Assembly (NCBI RefSeq): GCF_012910705.2
Contig: NZ_WTVG02000036.1
Coordinates: forward strand, 186,001-250,000
Direction of reading: 5' to 3'
Origin: Aromatoleum anaerobium
GTDB taxonomy: Bacteria; Pseudomonadota; Gammaproteobacteria; Burkholderiales; Rhodocyclaceae
Length of the DNA stretch: 64,000 nt
The position numbers and the translations under genes are program-made. The notes under the pieces were generated by a model. That model had not been told where the DNA came from, made no database searches, and was given only the letters and a program-made list of their open reading frames with translations. Below, in pieces: positions 54,104 through 62,378 of the stretch; positions within the stretch are counted from its first letter, which is position 1; each line of letters starts with the position of its first letter.

Positions 54104-54901
54104 ATGGTGACGGCGACATTTCGATTCTATGAGGAGCTGAACGACTTCCTCGCCCCGGCACGACGCCGGCGCGAGTTCGACGCGCCGTGCGCGCGCGCTG
54201 CGACCGTCAAGCACATGGTCGAGGCGCTCGGCGTGCCGCACACCGAAGTCGAGTTGGTGCTCGTCAACGGCGAATCGGTCGATTTCGGGCGCCTGTTGCG
54301 TGATGGCGACCGCGTCGCGGTGTATCCGAAGTTCGAATCGCTCGACATCACGCCGTTGCTGCGCGTGCGGCGCCACCCGCTGCGGGTGATGCGCTTCGTC
54401 GCCGACGCGCATCTCGGCGGACTCGCCCATCTGCTGCGGATGACCGGCTTCGACACGCTCTACGACAACCACTTCGACGACGGCGAAATCGAGATCATCG
54501 CCGCGCGCGACGCCCGCATCGTGCTGACGCGCGACCGCGAACTGCTCAAGCGCCGCACGCTGACGCACGGCTGCTATGTGCGGGCGCTCAAGCCGGCGCA
54601 GCAGGTGCACGAGATCTTCGACCGGCTCGACCTCGCCGGCAGCGCGAAGCCTTTCACGCTGTGCCTCGACTGCAACGCTCCGCTGCGGCCGATCGACAAG
54701 ACGCAGGTCGAAGACCGCCTGCCGCCGGGAGTGCGCGCGAGCCACACGCGCTTCAGCACCTGCGACGTGTGCCGCCGCGTTTTCTGGGAAGGATCGCACT
54801 GGCGCCGGATGCGAGCCATCGTCGATGAACTTCTCGCCCGCTACCCGCCGCTCCAGCCGGAAGCCTCCGCTGCGCCAGACCCGGGTGCGGGCTCATCATG
54901 A
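54104..54901 (+). CDS. Mut7-C RNase domain protein with N-terminal ubiquitin-like fold
   Basis: Protein of 265 residues. Residues about 1-85 are a ThiS/MoaD-like beta-grasp fold (YEELNDFLAPARRRREF, VELVLVNGESVDFGRLL). The C-terminal PIN-like Mut7-C domain has MRFVADAHLGGLAHLLRMTGFD, ILTRDRELLKRR-type sequence and a zinc ribbon CLDCNAPL...CDVCRRVFWEGSHW. Predicted RNase; substrate unknown. It starts 51 bp after the preceding gene. Confidence 0.85.
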   Translation: MVTATFRFYEELNDFLAPARRRREFDAPCARAATVKHMVEALGVPHTEVELVLVNGESVDFGRLLRDGDRVAVYPKFESLDITPLLRVRRHPLRVMRFVADAHLGGLAHLLRMTGFDTLYDNHFDDGEIEIIAARDARIVLTRDRELLKRRTLTHGCYVRALKPAQQVHEIFDRLDLAGSAKPFTLCLDCNAPLRPIDKTQVEDRLPPGVRASHTRFSTCDVCRRVFWEGSHWRRMRAIVDELLARYPPLQPEASAAPDPGAGSS

Positions 54902-54924
54902 ACCTCGCCCCGCTCCCCGACGCC

Positions 54925-55350
54925 CTATTGCACCATCGGCAACCTGAACTCCTCGGCATGCAGCGCGACCTCCGGCGGGAACGGCTGCGAGCGGCGCGTC
55001 ACCGGATTCAGGCACACGACGGTGCAGTCCGACGTCGAGCAGACTTCACCGGTTTCGGTATTGACGATTTCATGGCGGAAGCGCACCACCTTTTCCCGCA
55101 TTTCGAGCACCCCGCTCCGCACGAATACCGTGTCACCCGGATACAGTTCCTTCTGGTAGCTGATGTTCTGCTGCACCATCGCCAGATTCACCGCGCCGCT
55201 GCGCAACAGCGACGCGGACAGCCCGAGCATCGCGTAGAACTGCCAGCTCGCCGCATCGTGGAACTCCATGTAGGCGCGGATGTTGATATGTCCCATGTGA
55301 TCCCGTTGCCATTCATGCACCGTGCCGCGCGCCGTTTCGACCATCGTCAT
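54925..55350 (-). CDS. Acyl-CoA thioesterase family protein (hot-dog fold)
   Basis: Protein of 141 residues of the 4HBT superfamily. Key part is the start: HEWQRDHMGHINIRAYMEFHDAASW, where Asp in the HMGHINI region is the typical catalytic position (here His-Met-Gly-His-Ile-Asn replaces D-x-x-GH-x-N). The rest is SYQKELYPGDTVFVRSG, typical of the fold. The substrate is unknown. It is convergent with the Mut7-C gene and divergent from cidA. Confidence 0.85.
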   Translation of the reverse strand: MTMVETARGTVHEWQRDHMGHINIRAYMEFHDAASWQFYAMLGLSASLLRSGAVNLAMVQQNISYQKELYPGDTVFVRSGVLEMREKVVRFRHEIVNTETGEVCSTSDCTVVCLNPVTRRSQPFPPEVALHAEEFRLPMVQ

Positions 55351-55515
55351 TGCCGTCTCCTTCTGCTGTCGCCGTTGTCATCGAGCCGCAACGATAGGGC
55401 GTTCGGGCGGGTGTCGGCAATACCGGGCAATCGCAGCGCTGCCGCGGTGCGACCCGTCGCGCGGTGCCGCTAGAATGTCGCGATCATCCCGCTCGGCCCG
55501 CCCCGGAGAGACTTC

Positions 55516-55875
55516 ATGATCGGCGCCCTCACGCTACTCCTCGTGTTCCAGCTCGTCGGCGAAGTGCTGGTGCGCGCGCTCGATCTGCCGATCCCCGGTC
55601 CGGTCGTCGGCATGGGCCTGCTGTTCGTCACGCTGATCGTGCGCCGCGGACCCGGCGAACAATTGCGCGGTACTGCGAACGGCGTCCTGCAGCACCTGTC
55701 ACTGCTGTTCGTGCCGGCAGGCACTGGCGTCATGCTGCATTTCCAGCGACTTGCCGACGAGTGGCTGCCGCTGAGCGTCGCGCTGGTGTTCAGCACCCTG
55801 CTGTCGATCGCAGTCGCCGCGCTGCTGCTGCAAAGGTTGACGCACCGCACACACGGCCGCGGAGAATCCCGATGA
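55516..55875 (+). CDS. CidA/LrgA family membrane protein
   Basis: Holin-like membrane protein of 119 residues with four hydrophobic segments; the family core is LPIPGPVVGMGLLFVTL and LSLLFVPAGTGVMLHF. CidA/LrgA proteins act with LrgB in murein hydrolase control or as export systems for small acids. The stop overlaps the start of lrgB by four bases (ATGA). Confidence 0.92.
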   Translation: MIGALTLLLVFQLVGEVLVRALDLPIPGPVVGMGLLFVTLIVRRGPGEQLRGTANGVLQHLSLLFVPAGTGVMLHFQRLADEWLPLSVALVFSTLLSIAVAALLLQRLTHRTHGRGESR

Positions 55876-56603
55876 CGCCGGTGCTCGGCGAGATCTGGGT
55901 CTATCTGTCGGCGACGCCGCTGCTCGGCCTGACGCTGACGCTGCTCGCGTATCAGGCAGCGCTGTGGCTGTACCGCCGCGCGAACCATCATCCCCTGCTG
56001 AACCCGGTGATGCTCGCGGTGATCATGCTGGTGCTGGTGCTGAGCGTGACGGACACCTCGTACGAGACCTATTTCGACGGCGCGCAGTTCGTGCATTTCC
56101 TGCTCGGCCCGGCCACCGTCGCGCTGGCGATCCCGCTGTATGCGCAGTGGGGGCGCTTGCGCAGCATGCTGGTGCCGTTGCTCGCGACGCTCGTCGCCGG
56201 GTCGCTGACCGCGGCGCTGTCGGCGGTCGGCATCGCGGCGCTGCTCGGAGCGAGCCGCGAGTCGATGATGTCGCTTGCGCCGAAGAGCGTCACGACGCCG
56301 ATCGCGATGGGAGTCGCCGAGCGTCTCGGTGGCCTGCCCTCGCTCACCGCGGTACTGGTCATCTGCACCGGCATCCTCGGCGCGATCTGCGCGCGCTATG
56401 TCTACCGGATGCTGCGCATCGACGACCACGCGGTGCGCGGCTTCGCGATCGGCATCGCGTCGCATGGCATCGGCACGGCGCGCGCGTTCCAGGTCAGCGA
56501 ACAGGCGGGCGCCTTCGCCGCGCTCGGCATGGGCCTCAACGGACTGCTGACCGCCGCCTCGTTGCCGTGGGTCCTGCCGTGGCTCGAGCGACTGACGGGC
56601 TGA
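55872..56603 (+). CDS. lrgB: LrgB family membrane protein
   Basis: Partner of the CidA/LrgA-type protein, 243 residues, about seven hydrophobic segments. Family motifs: NPVMLAVIMLVLVL, FVHFLLGPATVALAIPLY, LAPKSVTTPIAMGVAERLGG and GIASHGIGTARAFQVSEQAGAFA. It starts within the stop of the gene before and its stop overlaps the start of the next by one base. Confidence 0.94.
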   Translation: MTPVLGEIWVYLSATPLLGLTLTLLAYQAALWLYRRANHHPLLNPVMLAVIMLVLVLSVTDTSYETYFDGAQFVHFLLGPATVALAIPLYAQWGRLRSMLVPLLATLVAGSLTAALSAVGIAALLGASRESMMSLAPKSVTTPIAMGVAERLGGLPSLTAVLVICTGILGAICARYVYRMLRIDDHAVRGFAIGIASHGIGTARAFQVSEQAGAFAALGMGLNGLLTAASLPWVLPWLERLTG

Positions 56604-58318
56604 TGTGCCGCCGGTTGGCTTTCCCCTTTTCGTCTTTCCCCCTTCGTTTTCCCCTTCAACCCGATCCGCCCCTGACCACCGGAACCCCCACCTTGGGCAC
56701 TGCCCTGTACCGCTGGTTCGACCGCAACATCCTGGAGCTCGGCCGCGAGATGCGGCTGTCGTACCTGCCGCCGCTGATGGTGTATGTCGCGGCCGGCGTG
56801 TCGGGCCTGACCGGAATCGTCGGCACCTTCTTCGTCAAGGACTACCTCGGCCTGTCGGCGGCTTTTCTCGCCGCGCTCGGCTTCTGGGCCGGCATTCCGT
56901 GGGCGCTGAAGATGCCGATCGGCCATCTCGTCGACCTGATGTGGCGGCACAAGGCCGGCCTCGTCTATCTCGGCGCGACCCTGATCGCGGCGAGCCTCGC
57001 GATCATGATCGGGCTGATCTCCCGGCCCGACCAGATGCGCACTGTGATGAGCGCCGAAGCCTGGTTCGTGCTGTCGGCGCTGCTCGCGCCGCTCGGCTAC
57101 GTGATGCAGGACGCGGTCGCCGACGCGATGACGGTCGAGGCGGTGCCCCGGCTCGACGCCGACGGCGCCCCCTACCCGGCCGAGACGGTCAGGCTGATGC
57201 ACACGACGATGCAGATGCTCGGACGCGTCGCGATCATCGGCGGCACGGTGCTGGTGTCGCTCGCGAACGTCGCGATGTTCCAGGGCGCCGAAACCCTGCC
57301 CGAGTCCGCGAAGGTCGAGATCTACGTGCGCATCTACGAGCTCGCGCTGGTGATCCCGCTGCTGTCGATCAGCGGCGTGCTGCTCGCCGGCATGCTCAAG
57401 CGGCGCGAGGCGCGGCGGCTGGCAAAGCTCGGCCACAGCCGTGCGGAAGTCGATCGCCTGGTGCACGATCCACAGGAAAAAACGGCGCCGAACTGGTGGA
57501 TCCTGGGTGGCAGCGCGGTGTTCGTCGCCCTCACCCTCGGCGTCGGGTTGTCCGGCATGGCGTACGGCCAGGAGCTGATCTTCGCGTCGTCGTTCGCGAT
57601 CATCGCCGTGATGATCGCGAAGCTGCTGCGCGAACTCGCCCCGGAGGCAGCGCGCACGCTGCTCGGCACCGTCATCGTGATCTTCGTCTTTCGCGCGATG
57701 CCGACGCCGGGGGCCGGCGCGAGCTGGTGGATGATCGATGTACTCGGCTTCGACCAGAGCTTCCTGTCGCGGCTCGACCTGATCACGAGCACGCTGACGC
57801 TCGCCGGCCTGTTCCTGTTCCGCCGCTTCATGGCGGAAAAGTCGATCGCGCAGATCGTCATCGTGCTGACGCTTGCCGCGACGCTGCTGTCCGGCCCGAT
57901 CGTCGGCATGTTCTACGGCCTGCACGAATGGACCGCACGGCTCACGGGCGGGCTCATCGACGCGCGCTTCATCGCGATCGCGAACACCGCGCTCGAGTCG
58001 CCGCTCGGACAGGTGTCGATGGTGCCGATGCTCGCGTGGATCGCGAATTCCGCGCCTCCTCACCTGAAGGCGACGTTCTTCGCGGTGATGGCGTCGTTCA
58101 CGAACCTCGCGTTGTCGGCGGCGCAGCTCGGCACGAAATACCTGAACGAGATCTTCACGGTCAGCCGCGAAGTGCGCGATCCGGCCAGTGGCGCCGTGAC
58201 CATCCCGGCCGATTATTCCGAACTCGGCGTGCTGCTGATCACCGTCACACTGCTGGGATTGTCGCTGCCGCTGCTGGCGATCGCGGTGACCCGGCTGCTC
58301 GGCCTGCGCAGCGCCTGA
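56603..58318 (+). CDS. MFS-like permease, BT1-type
   Basis: Membrane protein of 571 residues with about 12-14 hydrophobic segments, resembling the folate-biopterin transporter (BT1)/MFS group: GVSGLTGIVGTFFVKDYLGLSA, GFWAGIPWALKMPIGHLVD, GYVMQDAVADAMTVE. Substrate unknown. The ATG at 56603 overlaps the lrgB stop; its first 25 residues are Phe/Pro-rich and atypical, so a start near TTG 56692 (GTALYRWFDRN) is possible. Confidence 0.75.
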   Translation: MCRRLAFPFSSFPLRFPLQPDPPLTTGTPTLGTALYRWFDRNILELGREMRLSYLPPLMVYVAAGVSGLTGIVGTFFVKDYLGLSAAFLAALGFWAGIPWALKMPIGHLVDLMWRHKAGLVYLGATLIAASLAIMIGLISRPDQMRTVMSAEAWFVLSALLAPLGYVMQDAVADAMTVEAVPRLDADGAPYPAETVRLMHTTMQMLGRVAIIGGTVLVSLANVAMFQGAETLPESAKVEIYVRIYELALVIPLLSISGVLLAGMLKRREARRLAKLGHSRAEVDRLVHDPQEKTAPNWWILGGSAVFVALTLGVGLSGMAYGQELIFASSFAIIAVMIAKLLRELAPEAARTLLGTVIVIFVFRAMPTPGAGASWWMIDVLGFDQSFLSRLDLITSTLTLAGLFLFRRFMAEKSIAQIVIVLTLAATLLSGPIVGMFYGLHEWTARLTGGLIDARFIAIANTALESPLGQVSMVPMLAWIANSAPPHLKATFFAVMASFTNLALSAAQLGTKYLNEIFTVSREVRDPASGAVTIPADYSELGVLLITVTLLGLSLPLLAIAVTRLLGLRSA

Positions 58319-58401
58319 ACCGGCCTGTCGCGCCGCCGGGCGTTGCACGCGCGGCGCGACAGGCGGAAACTCTAGCCAAACGACAACGGGAGGACAGCGC
58401 C

Positions 58402-60453
58402 ATGACACCCACCTCGGTACACGACATCCGCAACGTCGCCCTGCTCGGCCATTCCGGCGGCGGCAAGACCACTCTGCTCGAAGCCCTGCTCGTCGCATCG
58501 GGGACGATCGGCGCGGCCGGCAGCATCGAGCGCGGCGACACCGTCAGCGACTTCGATGCGCAGGAAAAGGCGATGGGCCATTCCCTTGCGATGTCGATCG
58601 CGCACTTCGAATGGGCCGGGCACTGGGTCAATATGCTCGACACTCCGGGCCTGCCGGATCTCGCCGGCCGGGCGCTGTCGGCGCTGCCCGCGGTCGAGAC
58701 GGCGGCAGTCGTCGTCAGCGCACAGGCAGGCATCGAAAGCGGCACGCGCCGGATGATGGACGCCGCGGCCGACAAGTGCCGCCTGGTGGTCGTATCGAAG
58801 ATCGACGCTGCGAGCACTGCCGACCTCGCTGGGCTGATGGAGAAACTGACGGCGACCTTTGGTCGCGAATGCCTGCCCGTCAACCTGCCGGCCGCCGACG
58901 GCGCACGCGTCATCGACTGCTTTTTCACGCCCGACCACGATGCCGAAACCGCGTTCTCGTCGGTCGGCGCGGCGCACGAGGCGATCATCGACCAGGTCGT
59001 CGAACTCGACGAGGCGCTGATGGCAAGTTACCTGGAGCAGGGCGAGTCGCTCGACCCCGAGCAGCTTCACGCGCCGTTCGAACAGGCACTGCGCGAAGGC
59101 CACCTGATCCCGGTGTGCTTCGTTTCTTCGCGCTCCGGCGCCGGGGTGAACGAGCTGCTCGACATTCTCGGCCGCCTGATGCCGGACCCGACGGAGGGCA
59201 ATCCGCCGCGCTTCCTCAAAGGAGAAGGCAACCAGGCGCAGCCGGTCGAGGTCACGCCGGACCCCGCCCGCCACGTCATCGCGCATGTGTTCCAGGTCGC
59301 GAACGATCCGTACCGCGGCAAGCTCGGGCTGTTCCGCATCCACCAGGGCACGCTCGGCCCGAACACCCAGCTCTATATCGGCGACAGCCGCAAGAGCTTC
59401 AAGGTCGCGCACCTGCTGCGCCTGCAAGGCAAGAACCAGGTCGAAACCCCGGTCGGCGTGCCGGGCGACATCTGCGCCGTCGCGCGCGTCGACGACATCC
59501 ACCCGGACGCCGTGCTGCACGACTCCCACGACGAAGACACCTACCACCTCGCCGCGCCGCGCTATCCGCAACCGGTGTTCGGTCTCGCCCTGATCACGAG
59601 GAAACACGGTGACGAACAGAAACTGGCCGAAGCGCTGGCGCGGCTCGTCGACGAGGATCCGTGCCTCGAGGTCGGGTTCGATCATCAGGCGCGCCACACG
59701 GTGATCCGGGGTCTCGGAGAGCTGCATCTCAAGATCGTGCTGGAGCAGTTGCGCACGCGCTGGAACCTGCAGCTCGACACCGCGACACCGACAGTGCCGT
59801 ACCGCGAAACCATCGCCGCCACCGCCGAGGCGCGCTACCGCCACAAGAAGCAGAGCGGCGGCGCCGGACAATTCGGCGAGGTCGCGCTGCGCGTCGAGGC
59901 TCTCCCGCGCGGTTCCGGCATCGAGCTCGGCAGCGAGGTCAAAGGAGGCGCGATTCCGACGAACTTCCTGCCGGCCGTCGAGAAAGGCGTGCGGCAGGCG
60001 CTCGCCGAAGGAGCGTTGTCCGGCTTCCCGGTGCAGGACGTGCGCGTCGTGCTGACCGACGGCAAGCATCATGCGGTCGATTCGAACGAAATCTCGTTCG
60101 TCACCGCCGGGCGTCACGCGACGCTCGACGCCCTGCTTGCCGCGCGGCCGATCGTGCTTGAACCGCTGGTGACGGTCACGGTGAAAGTCGAGGACAGTCA
60201 TTTTGGCGACATCACCGCCGAGTTCGCCGCGCGCCGGGGCCGGCTCACGGCCACCGAGAGCCCGGCGAGCGGGTGGACAGTGCTCACCGCGACCGTGCCG
60301 ATGGCCGAGATGGAAGGCTTCGAGGCGCGGCTGAAAGCGATCTGCGCCGGCGAGAGCGAATTCGTGCTCGCCGCGAGCGGCCACGAGCCCGCCCCGCAGG
60401 AGGTGCAACAGCGCCTCGCGAAGCTCCATGCCGAGCGGAGTTCGGCCCAATAG
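58402..60453 (+). CDS. Elongation factor G-like GTPase (second EF-G type)
   Basis: Translational GTPase of 683 residues, slightly shorter than EF-G. The P-loop is GHSGGGKTTL (Lys22) instead of GHIDAGKTT, and the G4 box is VSKID instead of NKxD, while the G3 DTPG is present (MLDTPGLPD). Domains II-V follow, with QSGGAGQFGEV, a typical EF-G domain IV sequence, and DITAEFAARRGRL in domain V. Such EF-G-like paralogues are common in bacteria; the role is unclear. Ribosome site GGGAGGAC. Confidence 0.88.
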   Translation: MTPTSVHDIRNVALLGHSGGGKTTLLEALLVASGTIGAAGSIERGDTVSDFDAQEKAMGHSLAMSIAHFEWAGHWVNMLDTPGLPDLAGRALSALPAVETAAVVVSAQAGIESGTRRMMDAAADKCRLVVVSKIDAASTADLAGLMEKLTATFGRECLPVNLPAADGARVIDCFFTPDHDAETAFSSVGAAHEAIIDQVVELDEALMASYLEQGESLDPEQLHAPFEQALREGHLIPVCFVSSRSGAGVNELLDILGRLMPDPTEGNPPRFLKGEGNQAQPVEVTPDPARHVIAHVFQVANDPYRGKLGLFRIHQGTLGPNTQLYIGDSRKSFKVAHLLRLQGKNQVETPVGVPGDICAVARVDDIHPDAVLHDSHDEDTYHLAAPRYPQPVFGLALITRKHGDEQKLAEALARLVDEDPCLEVGFDHQARHTVIRGLGELHLKIVLEQLRTRWNLQLDTATPTVPYRETIAATAEARYRHKKQSGGAGQFGEVALRVEALPRGSGIELGSEVKGGAIPTNFLPAVEKGVRQALAEGALSGFPVQDVRVVLTDGKHHAVDSNEISFVTAGRHATLDALLAARPIVLEPLVTVTVKVEDSHFGDITAEFAARRGRLTATESPASGWTVLTATVPMAEMEGFEARLKAICAGESEFVLAASGHEPAPQEVQQRLAKLHAERSSAQ

Positions 60454-60559
60454 CGCAAGACGCCTCCCGTATCAGGAGAACCGCGCGCAAGCGCCGGGGG
60501 CGCTGCTCGCCTGCCGCTTGCGCTCCCTGTTGGGCTCACCCGGACCCTCGGCTGGAACA

Positions 60560-60820
60560 ATGAAACTGACCGAACAACAGCGGGCCTACTGGCGCCGCAC
60601 CCTGCTGCTCACGATAGCGCTGCTGTCCGTCTGGTTCCTCGTCACGTTCGGAGCCGGTTACTTCGCCGACGAACTCAACCGCTACTCCTTCCTGGGCTTC
60701 CCTCTCGGCTTCTACATCTTTGCCCAGGGATCGCTGCTGACCTACCTGGTCATCATCGGCATCTACGTTCATGCCATGAATCGTCTCGACCGCTGCCACG
60801 GGGTCAGCGAACGCCGGTAG
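60560..60820 (+). CDS. DUF4212 family protein (symporter small subunit-like)
   Basis: Small membrane protein of 86 residues with two hydrophobic helices: RRTLLLTIALLSVWFLVTF and FYIFAQGSLLTYLVIIGIY. The family is the small subunit of sodium:solute symporters for organic acids. The large subunit normally follows directly; here the next gene is icd on the other strand. Its ATG follows GCTGGAAC. Confidence 0.88.
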   Translation: MKLTEQQRAYWRRTLLLTIALLSVWFLVTFGAGYFADELNRYSFLGFPLGFYIFAQGSLLTYLVIIGIYVHAMNRLDRCHGVSERR

Positions 60821-60862
60821 GGGGAACGTCGAGCGACGGCACGAACGTCCGCCGTAAACGGG

Positions 60863-60882
60863 AAAAACCCCCTTTCGGGGGC
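60863..60882 (-). terminator. Terminator of icd
   Basis: Hairpin CCCCC/GGGGG with loop GAAA (minus strand) followed by TTTTTCC. It lies 24 bp behind the icd stop. Confidence 0.88.
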
Positions 60883-60905
60883 TTGTGCGTTTCAACGAAC
60901 CCGAA

Positions 60906-62150
60906 TTACATGCGCGCGATCATCGCGTCGCCGAACGCCGAGCAGGACACTTCCTGGGCGCCTTCCATCAGGCGCGCGAAGTCGTAGGTCACGACCTTGT
61001 CGCCGATGGCGGCTTCCATGCCCTTGATGACGAGATCGGCAGCTTCTGTCCACTTCATGAAACGCAACATCATCTCGGCGGACAGGATCAGCGAACCGGG
61101 GTTGACCTTGTCCAGGCCGGCGTACTTCGGCGCCGTGCCGTGGGTCGCTTCGAAGCAGGCGTACTGGTCGGAAATGTTCGCCCCCGGCGCGATGCCGATG
61201 CCGCCGACCTGCGCGGCCAGCGCGTCGGAGATGTAGTCGCCGTTCAGGTTGGTCGTCGCGATGACGTCGTACTCGGCCGGACGCAGCAGGATCTGCTGCA
61301 GGAAGGCGTCGGCGATCGAGTCCTTGACGACGATCTCGCGCCCGGTGTTCGGGTTCTTGAACTTGCACCACGGGCCGCCATCGATCGGCTGCGCGCCGAA
61401 TTCCTTCTGCGCCAGCTCGTAGGCCACGTCGCGGAACAGGCCTTCGGTGAACTTCATGATGTTGCCCTTGTGCACGATGGTCAGCGACTTGCGGTCGTTG
61501 TCGATCACGTACTTGAGCGCGGCGCGCACCAGGCGCTGCGTGCCTTCGACCGAAACCGGCTTGATGCCGATGCCCGACGTCTCCGGGAAGCGGATCTTCT
61601 TGACGCCCATTTCGTTCTGCAGGAACGCGATGACCTTCTTGACCTGCTCCGAGCCTTCCTGCCACTCGATGCCGGCATAGATGTCCTCCGTGTTCTCGCG
61701 GAAGATCACCATGTTGGTCAGTTCCGGGTTCTTCAGCGGCGAAGGTACGCCCTTGAAGTACTGGATCGGACGCACGCACTGATAAAGGTCGAGTTCCTGG
61801 CGCAGCGCGACGTTCAGCGAGCGAATGCCCCCGCCGACCGGAGTCGTCATCGGGCCCTTGATCGACACCGAGTATTCCTTGAGCGCGTCGAAGGTTTCCT
61901 TCGGCAGCCACTCATCCGGGCCGTAGACCTGAGTCGATTTCTCACCGGCATAGACTTCCATCCAGTGGATTTTTCTCTTGCCGCCATAGGCTTTGTCGAC
62001 TGCCGCGTCGATGACCTTGATCATCACCGGGGTGATGTCTACGCCGATGCCGTCACCTTCGATGAACGGGATGACCGGATTGTCGGGGATGGGCTGGCCG
62101 GGAATGATTTTCTGGCCGCCGGCGGGAACTGTGATGTGAGATGTGCTCAT
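60906..62150 (-). CDS. icd: Isocitrate dehydrogenase (NADP), homodimeric
   Basis: Oxidatively decarboxylates isocitrate to 2-oxoglutarate in the TCA cycle. The 414 residues match E. coli Icd: [16 protein letters not shown], the phosphorylatable serine region [48 protein letters not shown], and NADP-specific NGDYISD and [11 protein letters not shown]. The start at 62150 ([12 protein letters not shown]) was preferred to the ATG at 62315, which precedes a non-family stretch. Confidence 0.96.
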   Translation of the reverse strand: MSTSHITVPAGGQKIIPGQPIPDNPVIPFIEGDGIGVDITPVMIKVIDAAVDKAYGGKRKIHWMEVYAGEKSTQVYGPDEWLPKETFDALKEYSVSIKGPMTTPVGGGIRSLNVALRQELDLYQCVRPIQYFKGVPSPLKNPELTNMVIFRENTEDIYAGIEWQEGSEQVKKVIAFLQNEMGVKKIRFPETSGIGIKPVSVEGTQRLVRAALKYVIDNDRKSLTIVHKGNIMKFTEGLFRDVAYELAQKEFGAQPIDGGPWCKFKNPNTGREIVVKDSIADAFLQQILLRPAEYDVIATTNLNGDYISDALAAQVGGIGIAPGANISDQYACFEATHGTAPKYAGLDKVNPGSLILSAEMMLRFMKWTEAADLVIKGMEAAIGDKVVTYDFARLMEGAQEVSCSAFGDAMIARM

Positions 62151-62378
62151 GCCTACTCCCTCTATGTGGACGCGTTTCGATTGACTCAGCTTTGCACTGA
62201 AAACCTTCGACTGGCAGCTTGGGGGATCACCTCGCAGGGCGCCCCCGGGGACGACGTATGCGGATGATGCTCCTCCCCCCCTCCGGATATCAACTGTGGC
62301 GCAAAACCCCGGCACCTTCTTCCGGCGCCAGGATTTCCGCCTGCGCGCGCCCCTTCCGCGACGCGCGCTTCGCCACCC

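Noticed and set aside
56402..58498. 698-codon minus-strand ORF opposite the permease gene
   Set aside because: Composition is His/Arg/Gln-rich repetitive shadow sequence; the plus-strand permease has convincing membrane segments.
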